A stretch of 64,000 nucleotides of DNA from Prado023 sp963706885. GTDB taxonomy: Bacteria > Actinomycetota > Actinomycetes > S36-B12 > CAIYMF01. The position numbers and the translations under genes are program-made. Below the pieces are notes generated by a model. The model was not told the DNA's origin and did not search any database. It saw only the letters and a program-made list of their open reading frames with translations. Shown piece after piece: positions 46,621 through 53,810 of the stretch. The stretch's first letter is position 1; every line of letters starts with the position of its first letter. The stretch lies in assembly GCA_963706885.1 (NCBI GenBank), contig CAVPNX010000009.1, positions 1 through 64,000 of the forward strand, given 5' to 3'.

Positions 46621-47840
46621 TGGTCGAGGTGCCCGCTGCCGGAGCGTCCTCGCGGGCGGTGATCCGCGCAGCCCGTCGTGTCGTGGTCAAGGTCGGCTCC
46701 TCCTCGCTGACACTGCGCGCCGACGGTGTGGGCGCCCGCCGCCCGGGCCCGGACGTCGACTCCACGTCGACCGGCTCCTCGGTGCTGGCCGGGGTGTCCG
46801 CGGGGATCGACGTCGAGCGGGTCAACGAGCTCGTCGACGTCCTCGGCGGCGTTGGCCACCGCGGCGCCCAGCTGGTCCTGGTGTCCTCCGGGGCGATCGC
46901 CACCGGCATCGCCCCCTTGGGGTTGCGCCGGCGCCCGCGCGACCTGGCCTCCGCGCAGGCGGCGGCCTCCGTCGGTCAGGGCATCCTCATGGCGCACTAC
47001 CACGACGCGTTCGCCCGCCACGATCGCACCGTCGGCCAGGTGCTGCTCACCGCCGATGACCTGATCCGCCGCGCCCACTACCGCAACGCCCAGCGCACCC
47101 TGGAGCGACTCCTGGAGCTCGACGTGGTGCCGATCGTCAACGAGAACGACACGGTGGCCACCGCGGAGATCCGGTTCGGTGACAACGACCGCCTCGCAGC
47201 GCTCGTGGCCCACCTCGTGCGCGCCGATGCCCTGATCCTGCTGTCCGACGTCGACGGCCTCTACGACGGGCCGCCTGACAGGGGCGGCAGTCGGCTCATC
47301 CCCGAGGTGGCATCGGCCGCCGACCTGGACGACGTCGTGGTCGGCGGGACCGGCGCCGCCGGGGTCGGGTTGGGCGGGATGGGGACCAAGGTCGAGGCCG
47401 CCCGCATCGCAACCGAGGCGGGGATCCCCGTGGTGCTGACCTCGGCGGCCAACGCGGCGCGGGCCCTGGCCGGCGAGCCGGTCGGCACCTACTTCCACGC
47501 CACCGGGGACCGCTCGGCCTCCCGCCTGCTCTGGCTGGCGCACGCCACCTCCGGTCTCGGCCAGATCCACGTCGATGCCGGCGCCGTGCGGGCGCTGCAG
47601 GATCGCGGCGCCTCGCTGCTGCCGGCCGGGATCACCCACGTGGTCGGTGGTTTCGTCGCCCGTGACCCCGTCGACCTCGTGGGCCCGGACGGCGCCGTCG
47701 TCGCCCGCGGCCTGGTCGCCTACGACGCCACGGAGCTGCCCGCGCTGCTGGGGCGCTCCACCAAGGAGCTCGCCGCTGCGCTGGGCCCGGAGTACGAGCG
47801 CGAGGTCGTCCACCGCGACGACATGGTGCTGCTGCGCTGA
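46620..47840 (+). CDS. proB: Glutamate 5-kinase
   Basis: This 406-residue protein has the amino-acid kinase domain VVKVGSSSLTLRADG, LVLVSSGAIATGIAPLGL, NENDTVATAEIRFGDNDRLA and LLSDVDGLYDGPP. A PUA domain (about 310-390) follows with VDAGAVRALQDRGASLLPAG. It makes glutamyl 5-phosphate, the first step to proline; proA, the second step, follows after 84 bp. An insert of about 25 residues after RADG (ARRPGPDVDSTSTGSS) is longer than in most ProB. Confidence 0.96.
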   Translation: MVEVPAAGASSRAVIRAARRVVVKVGSSSLTLRADGVGARRPGPDVDSTSTGSSVLAGVSAGIDVERVNELVDVLGGVGHRGAQLVLVSSGAIATGIAPLGLRRRPRDLASAQAAASVGQGILMAHYHDAFARHDRTVGQVLLTADDLIRRAHYRNAQRTLERLLELDVVPIVNENDTVATAEIRFGDNDRLAALVAHLVRADALILLSDVDGLYDGPPDRGGSRLIPEVASAADLDDVVVGGTGAAGVGLGGMGTKVEAARIATEAGIPVVLTSAANAARALAGEPVGTYFHATGDRSASRLLWLAHATSGLGQIHVDAGAVRALQDRGASLLPAGITHVVGGFVARDPVDLVGPDGAVVARGLVAYDATELPALLGRSTKELAAALGPEYEREVVHRDDMVLLR

Positions 47841-47912
47841 CCGCGACCGGACCGGGCCCGGGCGAATCGGCTGGAGCCTGTCCGTCTGGGCGCCGGTGGA
47901 TCCGTGCTCGTC

Positions 47913-47918
47913 TACCCT
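47913..47918 (+). promoter_or_regulatory. Leaderless -10 box (TACCCT) of proA
   Basis: TACCCT is followed by six bases and ATG 47925. It shows that the ATG, and not the in-frame GTG 47904 which lies upstream of the hexamer, is the start. Confidence 0.6.
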
Positions 47919-47924
47919 TGGGCC

Positions 47925-49241
47925 ATGTCCGACACCCTCACCGACGCCCCTGCCCTCGCGGACTCGACAATCGCTGCTGAGCGGGAGCTCGTCCTGGCCA
48001 CAGCCCGGCGGGGCAGGGAGGCCGCGGTCACGCTGCGGCAGCTGACGCGGGCGCAGAAGGACCTCGCGCTGCGTGCCATGGCCGACGGCCTGCGGACCTC
48101 GACCGACCTGATCCTGGCGGCCAACGCCCTGGACGTGGACCGGGCCGTCGCCGCCGGGACCGCCCCGGGGATCGTCGACCGGCTCACGCTCACCGAGGAG
48201 CGTCTGGACGACATCGCCGCGGCGCTGGAGCTCGTGGCCGACCTCCCGGACCCCGTCGGCGAGGTGGTGCGCGGCTGGACGCAGCCCAACGGCCTGGAGA
48301 TCCGGCAGGTGCGGGTCCCCATGGGGGTCGTGGCGATGGTCTACGAGGCCCGCCCGAACGTCACCGTCGACGCCGCGGGCTTGAGCCTCAAGAGTGGCAA
48401 CGCCGCGCTGTTGCGCGGCTCCTCCTCGGCCTACGACTCCAACACCGCCCTCGTGGACGTGATGCGCGCAGCACTTGCGGGCACGGACGTGCCGGTGGAT
48501 GCCGTGCAGCTCGTCCCGGGGCGCAGCCACGAGGCCGTGGTGGCCCTGATGACCGCCCGTGGGCTGGTCGACCTGCTGATCCCGCGGGGCGGGGCCGGGT
48601 TGATCCGCAACGTCGTGGACAACTCGACGGTGCCGGTCATCGAGACCGGCGTCGGCAACTGCCATGTCTACGTCGACGCCTCCGCCGACATCACCAAGGC
48701 CGTCGCGATCCTGGTCAACGCCAAGACCCAGCGGACCAGCGTGTGCAACACCGCCGAGACCTTCCTGGTGCACAGCGCGGTGGCCGACACGTTCCTCCCT
48801 GCGGCGCTGGGCGCGTTGGCTGAGAAGGGCGTGACGATCCACGGGGACCAGCGGATGGCCGGGCACGCCGAGGCCGCCGGCATCGCGTTCGTCCCGGTCA
48901 CCGACGAGGACTGGGCGTGTGAGTACTACTCCCTGGACATCGCCGCCGGGATCGTGGACTCCCTCGACGAGGCCTGCGCCCACATCCGGCGCTGGTCCAG
49001 CGGGCACACCGAGGCGATCGTGACCGAGGACCTCGGGGCCTCGCGGCGGTTCATCGCAGGCGTCGACTCGGCGGCGGTGATGGTCAACGCCTCGACCCGC
49101 TTCACCGATGGGGGTGAGTTCGGCTTCGGCGCCGAGATCGGGATCTCGACCCAGAAGCTGCATGCGCGCGGGCCCATGGGCCTGACCGAGCTGACGTCCA
49201 CGACCTACGTGGTCCACGGAGACGGCCATATCCGCACCTGA
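47925..49241 (+). CDS. proA: Gamma-glutamyl phosphate reductase
   Basis: This 438-residue aldehyde-dehydrogenase-fold protein has RVPMGVVAMVYEARPNVTVD, GLSLKSGNAALLRGSSSA, LIPRGGAGLIRNVVDNSTVP and the catalytic Cys in NAKTQRTSVCNTAETFLVH. The C-terminus has NASTRFTDGGEFGFGAEIG and STQKLHARGPMGLTELT. It reduces glutamyl 5-phosphate to the semialdehyde with NADPH. It follows proB but has its own leaderless promoter, so the two may be regulated apart. Confidence 0.97.
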   Translation: MSDTLTDAPALADSTIAAERELVLATARRGREAAVTLRQLTRAQKDLALRAMADGLRTSTDLILAANALDVDRAVAAGTAPGIVDRLTLTEERLDDIAAALELVADLPDPVGEVVRGWTQPNGLEIRQVRVPMGVVAMVYEARPNVTVDAAGLSLKSGNAALLRGSSSAYDSNTALVDVMRAALAGTDVPVDAVQLVPGRSHEAVVALMTARGLVDLLIPRGGAGLIRNVVDNSTVPVIETGVGNCHVYVDASADITKAVAILVNAKTQRTSVCNTAETFLVHSAVADTFLPAALGALAEKGVTIHGDQRMAGHAEAAGIAFVPVTDEDWACEYYSLDIAAGIVDSLDEACAHIRRWSSGHTEAIVTEDLGASRRFIAGVDSAAVMVNASTRFTDGGEFGFGAEIGISTQKLHARGPMGLTELTSTTYVVHGDGHIRT

Positions 49242-49291
49242 CCGGCCGGCGGTTGACCCGATGGGTGCGGCGCGGGGGGCCACCGATCCGG

Positions 49292-49297
49292 TAGGCT
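49292..49297 (+). promoter_or_regulatory. -10 box (TAGGCT) before the small membrane protein and nadD
   Basis: TAGGCT lies 32 bp before ATG 49330, leaving a leader of about 25 nt that contains the GAAGGGG ribosome-binding site. Confidence 0.4.
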
Positions 49298-49329
49298 CGC
49301 GCCGCTGACCACTGGGAAGGGGATGTTCG

Positions 49330-49473
49330 ATGGTGAACGCACTGGTTCGGCTCTCCGAGGGGGCGGCCGTGGAGGAGCACGCCGGCGTTCCTGCATGGGT
49401 GTTCGGGGCCATCGCCCTGGTCCTGCTGCTCGCCCTGCTCTTCGTTGTGACCCGGTTCAATCCCGACCGGTGA
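49330..49473 (+). CDS. Small single-pass membrane protein
   Basis: This 47-residue protein reads MVNALVRLSEGAAVEEHAG, then one transmembrane helix VPAWVFGAIALVLLLALLFV and a short polar end VTRFNPDR. AAGGGG stands about 8 nt before the ATG. It lies 13 bp before nadD, and small proteins of this type occur at the same place in other actinobacteria. No function is known. It is below usual gene-finder cut-offs. Confidence 0.72.
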   Translation: MVNALVRLSEGAAVEEHAGVPAWVFGAIALVLLLALLFVVTRFNPDR

Positions 49474-49486
49474 GCCGCGCGCACTG

Positions 49487-50080
49487 ATGACCGTGCGCCT
49501 GGGAGTCATGGGGGGCACGTTCGACCCGATCCACCATGGCCACCTCGTGGCCGCCAGTGAGGTGGCCCACCTGTTCGCCCTCGACGAGGTCGTGTTCGTC
49601 CCGACGGGCCAGCCGTGGCAGAAGTCCGACGGGGACGTCACACCGGCCGAGACCCGCTACCTGATGACCGTGATCGCCACGGCGGATGATCCGAGGTTCA
49701 CCGTGAGCCGCGTCGACATCGATCGGGACGGGCCGACGTACACCGTGGACACGCTGCGTGACCTGCACGCCCAGCGCCCGGATGCCGAGCTGTTCTTCAT
49801 CACGGGCGCCGACGCGCTGGGCTCGATCCTGACGTGGCGCGATCCCCACGACGTGCTCGACCTGGCCCACCTCGTGGCCGTCACCCGCCCGGGTCATGAC
49901 GCGGACGCCGCGCACCTGCCCGCCGGCGCGGCCACCGTGGTCGAGGTCCCGGCCCTGGCAATCTCCTCGACCGACTGCCGGCAGCGCGTCAGCCACGGCG
50001 CTCCGATCAGCTACCTGGTGCCCGCCGGGGTGGACCGCTTCATCGTCAAGATGGGCCTCTACGGGGCGGGTGCGCGGTGA
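49487..50080 (+). CDS. nadD: Nicotinate-nucleotide adenylyltransferase
   Basis: This 197-residue protein starts RLGVMGGTFDPIHHGHLVAA, with the GGTFDPIHxGH nucleotidyltransferase motif. It has FVPTGQPWQK, DRDGPTYTVDTL, FFITGADALGSILTWRD and the C-terminal ISSTDCRQRV, the ISSTxxR motif. It joins ATP and nicotinate mononucleotide in NAD synthesis. It overlaps the LCP gene by GTGA and precedes rsfS, the usual order. Confidence 0.96.
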   Translation: MTVRLGVMGGTFDPIHHGHLVAASEVAHLFALDEVVFVPTGQPWQKSDGDVTPAETRYLMTVIATADDPRFTVSRVDIDRDGPTYTVDTLRDLHAQRPDAELFFITGADALGSILTWRDPHDVLDLAHLVAVTRPGHDADAAHLPAGAATVVEVPALAISSTDCRQRVSHGAPISYLVPAGVDRFIVKMGLYGAGAR

Positions 50081-51795
50081 GCCCGAAGCACGCCAAGCCC
50101 GAACCGCCGGAGGAGGGGGCACCCGAGCCGGTGGCGCAGACGCCTCCCGCCGACGCAGCGCCCCCCGCCGACGCAGCCCCTCAGGCCGATGCGGTGCCTC
50201 AGGCCGATGCGGTGCCTCAGCGAGGGCCGTCGGGGCCGAACGCTCCCGCGCCGCCGCCCGCGGAGACGCCGCCACCGCCCGCCCCGGCTGGTGGGGCTAC
50301 ACCAACCCCACCGCCGGTTGCCCCGGTTGTCGCGACCACGGCTCCCTCCGCGGCCCCTGAGACCCCCGCCGTCGAACCTCAGTCGACCACCCCGCGTGCT
50401 GTTCCGACGCCAACACCGGAGCCCTCCGGCCCCGCGGAAGCTGCCGCCCCGGAGCCGGCCCCGCCCTCGACGCCTTCCCCGACGCCGGCCCCGTCGTCCG
50501 TCGCGGCCCCAACCCCGGAGCCCCCGGCCCCGACCCCGGGCGCCCCCGGCCCCACCCCGGAGCCCCCCGCCCCGCAGCGGGCCGCCACCGCCACCCGGCG
50601 TCCACCGCCCCGGCGCCCCGGAGGTCGTCGGGTGCGCTCGCGCTGGATGTGGGCCCTGCTCGCGCTCCTCGGAGTTGCGCTCGTCGGCTGGCTGGTCCTG
50701 TCCATGCGACCTGAGAGCACTGGCGGAACGGCTCAGCCCACCCCCTCGGCAACGGCGCCCGCCCAGCAGGAGACCCTGCTCATCCAGGTCCGCAACGACG
50801 CCGACCTGGGGGCTGACAACATGGTCGCCGGAGTGGGCGGGGGTCTTCCGGCCGCTCAGTTGCTGGTCCCGTCGAGGCTCATTGTGGACGTCCCCGGCGC
50901 CGGTCAGCAGACCCTGGGCCAGAGCGCCCGGCTGCTGGATCGCTCGGCGTCGCAGGACGCCCTGTCCGACCTGCTCGCCCTGCGCATCGACGGCACGCTG
51001 AGCCTGGCCAGGCTCGCCCTGGTGGGGATGGTCGACTTCGTCGGCGGCATCACCATCGACGTCGACCAGCCCATCACGGTGACCGACGAGGCGACCGGCG
51101 TCGAGACCGTGGTCGTGCCGTCCGGCACGCAGACCCTCGACGGCCAGCAGGCCGCCACGTACGCCCTGGCCTGGCTGCCCGACGAGCCGGAGGCTGCCCG
51201 CCTGGCCCGGTACTCCCAGGTGATGACGGCCACGATCTCCCGGCTTCCCGATGACGCCCTGCGCATCGAGCAGATGCTCACCTCGCTGGGGGCCTCGGCC
51301 CGGACGACCACGACCACCCAGGAGGTCGCGGACTTCCTGCTGCAGATGCGGGGCAGCATCCTCGAGGGGGGGCAGCAGGTCCGCGTCCTGCCGACCACCG
51401 ACATCGAGGCCGGCGAGACCCTGGCGGTCGTCCGGGTCGACCTCGTGGCGGCCGAGGCCGTGATCAGCTCGTTGCTTCCCCAGGCGATGCTCACCGGTGC
51501 TGAGTCGAACCCACGGGTCCTGGTCCAGAACGGCGTGGGGACCCCCGGTCTCGGGGGCAGCGCCCGGGACCGGCTCGTGGCAGCGGGGATGGTCTACATC
51601 AACGGCGGCAACGCCGAGCTGTTCGACCTTCCGCAGACCATCGTGATCGTGGAGGACGGGTCCACGGAGTCCCTCACGCTGGGCGCGGAGGTGGCGCAGG
51701 CCCTGGGCGTCCCGGCCACATCGGTCCAGGTGGCCGAGGACGGGCAGAACGTGGCCGACGTGGTCGTCATCCTCGGGGCCGACTACCAGCCCTGA
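50077..51795 (+). CDS. LCP/LytR_C-type envelope protein with disordered cytoplasmic N-terminus
   Basis: This 572-residue protein has a long Pro/Ala-rich cytoplasmic region (1-185) with repeated PQADAV units and one transmembrane helix (about 191-210). An extracytoplasmic LytR-CpsA-Psr-like domain follows, with GMVDFVGGITIDVDQPITV and QTLDGQQAATYALAWLPDEP, then RLARYSQVM. The LytR_C domain at the end has VLVQNGVGTPGLGGSARDRL. LCP enzymes attach polymers to peptidoglycan. Here the usual Arg/Asp ligands of the first half (RSDT and IPRD segments) are not seen, so catalysis is doubtful. It is coupled to nadD by overlap. Confidence 0.83.
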   Translation: MSPKHAKPEPPEEGAPEPVAQTPPADAAPPADAAPQADAVPQADAVPQRGPSGPNAPAPPPAETPPPPAPAGGATPTPPPVAPVVATTAPSAAPETPAVEPQSTTPRAVPTPTPEPSGPAEAAAPEPAPPSTPSPTPAPSSVAAPTPEPPAPTPGAPGPTPEPPAPQRAATATRRPPPRRPGGRRVRSRWMWALLALLGVALVGWLVLSMRPESTGGTAQPTPSATAPAQQETLLIQVRNDADLGADNMVAGVGGGLPAAQLLVPSRLIVDVPGAGQQTLGQSARLLDRSASQDALSDLLALRIDGTLSLARLALVGMVDFVGGITIDVDQPITVTDEATGVETVVVPSGTQTLDGQQAATYALAWLPDEPEAARLARYSQVMTATISRLPDDALRIEQMLTSLGASARTTTTTQEVADFLLQMRGSILEGGQQVRVLPTTDIEAGETLAVVRVDLVAAEAVISSLLPQAMLTGAESNPRVLVQNGVGTPGLGGSARDRLVAAGMVYINGGNAELFDLPQTIVIVEDGSTESLTLGAEVAQALGVPATSVQVAEDGQNVADVVVILGADYQP

Positions 51796-51827
51796 TTCGT
51801 CGTCCTCCCGAGCCCTCATCGGGAGGG

Positions 51828-51833
51828 TAGGCT
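51828..51833 (+). promoter_or_regulatory. Leaderless -10 box (TAGGCT) of rsfS
   Basis: TAGGCT is followed by seven bases and GTG 51841. No ribosome-binding site is present. Confidence 0.5.
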
Positions 51834-51840
51834 CGCCCGC

Positions 51841-52227
51841 GTGACTGCTGATCCCCACGCCGTGGCCCTGACCCTCGCTGCTGCCCATGCCGCGTCCGAG
51901 AAGCTGGCCGAGGACATCGTGGCCATCGACGTGAGCAAGCAGCTGGTCCTCACCGACGTGTTCCTGCTCTGCTCGGCGGCCAACGACCGCGCCGTGCGTG
52001 CCGTCGTCGACGGCATCGAGGAGGCGCTGCTGAAGCAGGGCGTCAAGCCCCTTCGTCGGGAGGGTGAGGCCGAGGGCCGCTGGGTCCTGCTGGACTACAA
52101 CGAGATCGTGGTGCACGTCCAGCAGTCCGAGGAGCGGTTCCACTACGCCCTCGAGCGGCTCTGGCGGGACTGCCCGCTGATCGAGCTGCCCGAGGAGGTC
52201 AACCGGCCCCGCTCCGCGACGCCGTGA
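51841..52227 (+). CDS. rsfS: Ribosomal silencing factor RsfS
   Basis: This 128-residue protein has ALTLAAAHAASEKLAEDIVA, VSKQLVLTDVFLLCSAANDR and EGEAEGRWVLLDYNEIVVHV, the RsfS/DUF143 signature. It binds L14 and blocks subunit joining in poor nutrient conditions. It lies in the conserved order nadD-LCP-rsfS-gpm and overlaps the next gene by GTGA. Confidence 0.95.
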   Translation: MTADPHAVALTLAAAHAASEKLAEDIVAIDVSKQLVLTDVFLLCSAANDRAVRAVVDGIEEALLKQGVKPLRREGEAEGRWVLLDYNEIVVHVQQSEERFHYALERLWRDCPLIELPEEVNRPRSATP

Positions 52228-52913
52228 GCGGCGGCTGGAACGCTGCCCCCCGGCGGCGCGTGGTCTTCTGGCGCCACGGCCGCACGGCGTGGAACCTGGA
52301 GAACCGGTTCCAGGGGGCGACCGACGTGCCGCTGGACGAGGTCGGCCTCGCCCAGGCGACGGCCGCGGCCCCGGCACTGGCCCGGATGTCCCCGACGGCC
52401 ATCGTCTCCAGCGACCTGGACCGCGCGGTGACCACTGCCCGTGTGCTGGCGGACCTGACCGGCCTCGACGTGGTCGAGGATGCCGGGCTGCGGGAGACCA
52501 ACGGTGGCCGATGGCAGGGCCTGACCCGCGCCGAGATCATCGACCGGGACCGCGACCTGTTCCTGGCCTGGGTCGCCGGGCACGACGTCCGGCCCCCCGG
52601 CGGTGAGGTGCGCAGCGAGGTGGTCACGCGCGTGGTCGCGGCCGTCGACCGGCAGGTTGCCGTGCTGCCCTCGGGTGGGACGCTCGTCGTGGTCAGCCAC
52701 GGCGGCTCGATCCGCGGGGCGATCGGGGGCCTGCTCGGGTTGGCCCCGGAGCAGTGGACCGCACTGGGCGTGATCAGCAACTGCGCCTGGAGCGTGCTGA
52801 GCCAGCTCACGCTCCCCGCCGAGCCGGGCGGCGAGCCCGTGACCCGCTGGCGGCTCGAGGAGTACAACGCGGCCGCGGCCCCGGAGCCCGCCCTGGGCGC
52901 CGACGACGCCTGA
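52224..52913 (+). CDS. Histidine phosphatase / phosphoglycerate mutase family protein
   Basis: This 229-residue protein has the catalytic VVFWRHGRTAWNLENRFQG (RHG, with the phospho-acceptor His), SSDLDRAVTTARVLADLTGL, the acid residue in LRETNGGRWQGLT and the second His in VVVSHGGSIRGAI. It belongs to the broad-specificity phosphatase branch that follows rsfS in actinobacteria, so its substrate could be a sugar phosphate such as glucosyl-3-phosphoglycerate; this is not shown here. It overlaps rsfS. Confidence 0.9.
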   Translation: MSGGWNAAPRRRVVFWRHGRTAWNLENRFQGATDVPLDEVGLAQATAAAPALARMSPTAIVSSDLDRAVTTARVLADLTGLDVVEDAGLRETNGGRWQGLTRAEIIDRDRDLFLAWVAGHDVRPPGGEVRSEVVTRVVAAVDRQVAVLPSGGTLVVVSHGGSIRGAIGGLLGLAPEQWTALGVISNCAWSVLSQLTLPAEPGGEPVTRWRLEEYNAAAAPEPALGADDA

Positions 52914-52937
52914 GGTCGGGCCGGCCGGCCTTCACGT

Positions 52938-52952
52938 GTGGAGCTGAGGGGA
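52938..52952 (-). repeat. 15-bp copy of the tRNA-Ala 3' end
   Basis: The 15 bases repeat the segment 53051-53065 of the tRNA-Ala(GGC) 3' acceptor and T-stem. The copy lies 113 bp away, after the gpm gene. Such partial copies are left by site-specific integration or excision at a tRNA, but this one is short. Confidence 0.35.
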
Positions 52953-53006
52953 TCCGTCGCAGCCCCACCGGGGCTGCTCCTCCCGAGTCCCCACTCTGCA
53001 CGTCTG

Positions 53007-53053
53007 CACAATGTGAAGGACCCCCGGGAACACCGGAGGTCCTTCACATTGTG
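53007..53053. terminator. Perfect 16-bp hairpin between gpm and tRNA-Ala
   Basis: CACAATGTGAAGGACC (53007-53022) pairs without mismatch with 53038-53053. Its right arm touches the 3' end of tRNA-Ala, so it would end the tRNA transcript from the minus strand and gpm from the plus strand. Confidence 0.65.
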
Positions 53054-53124
53054 GAGCTGAGGGGACTCGAACCCCTGACCCCCTGCATGCCATGCAGGTG
53101 CGCTACCAGCTGCGCCACAGCCCC
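53052..53124 (-). tRNA. tRNA-Ala (anticodon GGC)
   Basis: Acceptor GGGGCTG pairs with CAGCTCC (one G-T pair), discriminator A. The anticodon stem CCTGC/GCAGG closes loop ATGGCAT, giving GGC. The T-arm is GGTTCGAGTC. CCA is not encoded. A TATCCT hexamer 13 bp upstream (53143-53138, minus) is its -10 box. Confidence 0.94.
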
Positions 53125-53137
53125 GAATACCTGCGAC

Positions 53138-53143
53138 AGGATA
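53138..53143 (-). promoter_or_regulatory. -10 box (TATCCT) of tRNA-Ala
   Basis: The minus-strand hexamer TATCCT ends 13 bp before the tRNA 5' end, the normal distance for a start site a few bases before the mature tRNA. Confidence 0.5.
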
Positions 53144-53230
53144 CCCGAGGTCCGCACCCGATCGGAAATCGGTCCGGCCCGGGGGACGGCCCCGCATCCG
53201 GTTGCGCGCGGTGTTCCGGTCAGCCCCGGC

Positions 53231-53635
53231 TCAGAGCGCGCGGGCCCGGTTGTTGCGGGGGTTGTGCTCGAGCTCGATGTGGCCCAGGTGCTCCAGCAGT
53301 GGGGGCAGGTACATGCCGAACCGGCCGCGGTAGCCCTTGCGCTGGCCGTACCAGCCGCCGACCGGGTTGTCCGGCGAGCGGCCCCACGCCTCGATGGTGC
53401 CCTCGGCGGCGGGCTTGTTCTCGTCCGCGGCGCCCAGCGGCATCCAGTCGCCATGGGCGACCAGCATCGCGCGCAGGTCCTCGATGGCGGACAGCAGGTA
53501 GGTCAGGCGCGTCGAGCCCACCTGGCAGACCAGCAGCTGCGGGTCAGACTCGGTGTCGGCGTACATCGTGTACTGGGACGTGCCCGGTGCGGTGGTGAGC
53601 TGCCACGGGTCGTCCTTGGTCCCTGCCTCGGTCAT
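53231..53635 (-). CDS. Conserved actinobacterial protein (DUF6855-like)
   Basis: This 134-residue protein reads TEAGTKDDPWQLTTAPGTSQ, then VCQVGSTRLTYLLSAIEDLR and WGRSPDNPVGGWYGQRKGYR followed by GRFGMYLPPLLEHLG. These blocks match a conserved uncharacterised family found across actinobacteria. It has no signal peptide or membrane helix. ATG 53635 has AAGGAGGG at ideal distance, so the longer frame to 53734 is not used. It is divergent from leuS and lies behind tRNA-Ala. The function is unknown. Confidence 0.78.
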   Translation of the reverse strand: MTEAGTKDDPWQLTTAPGTSQYTMYADTESDPQLLVCQVGSTRLTYLLSAIEDLRAMLVAHGDWMPLGAADENKPAAEGTIEAWGRSPDNPVGGWYGQRKGYRGRFGMYLPPLLEHLGHIELEHNPRNNRARAL

Positions 53636-53796
53636 GGACCCTCCTTGTCGGCGCGGTCGTGGGTCCCGGCCGGTCGCGGCACGGCCGGGATGCCAGTCTC
53701 GCTGCCCACCGCAGCGGAGTCCAGCGTTCGTCATGAGCGTTCGTCATGACGGGCCGGGCATGGCCGGACCGGGCGAGGGGCGCGACGCCCAGCGAC

Positions 53797-53802
53797 TACC
53801 CT
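53797..53802 (+). promoter_or_regulatory. Leaderless -10 box (TACCCT) of leuS
   Basis: TACCCT is followed by eight bases and ATG 53811. No ribosome-binding site precedes the ATG. Confidence 0.5.
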
Positions 53803-53810
53803 TGTGCCCC

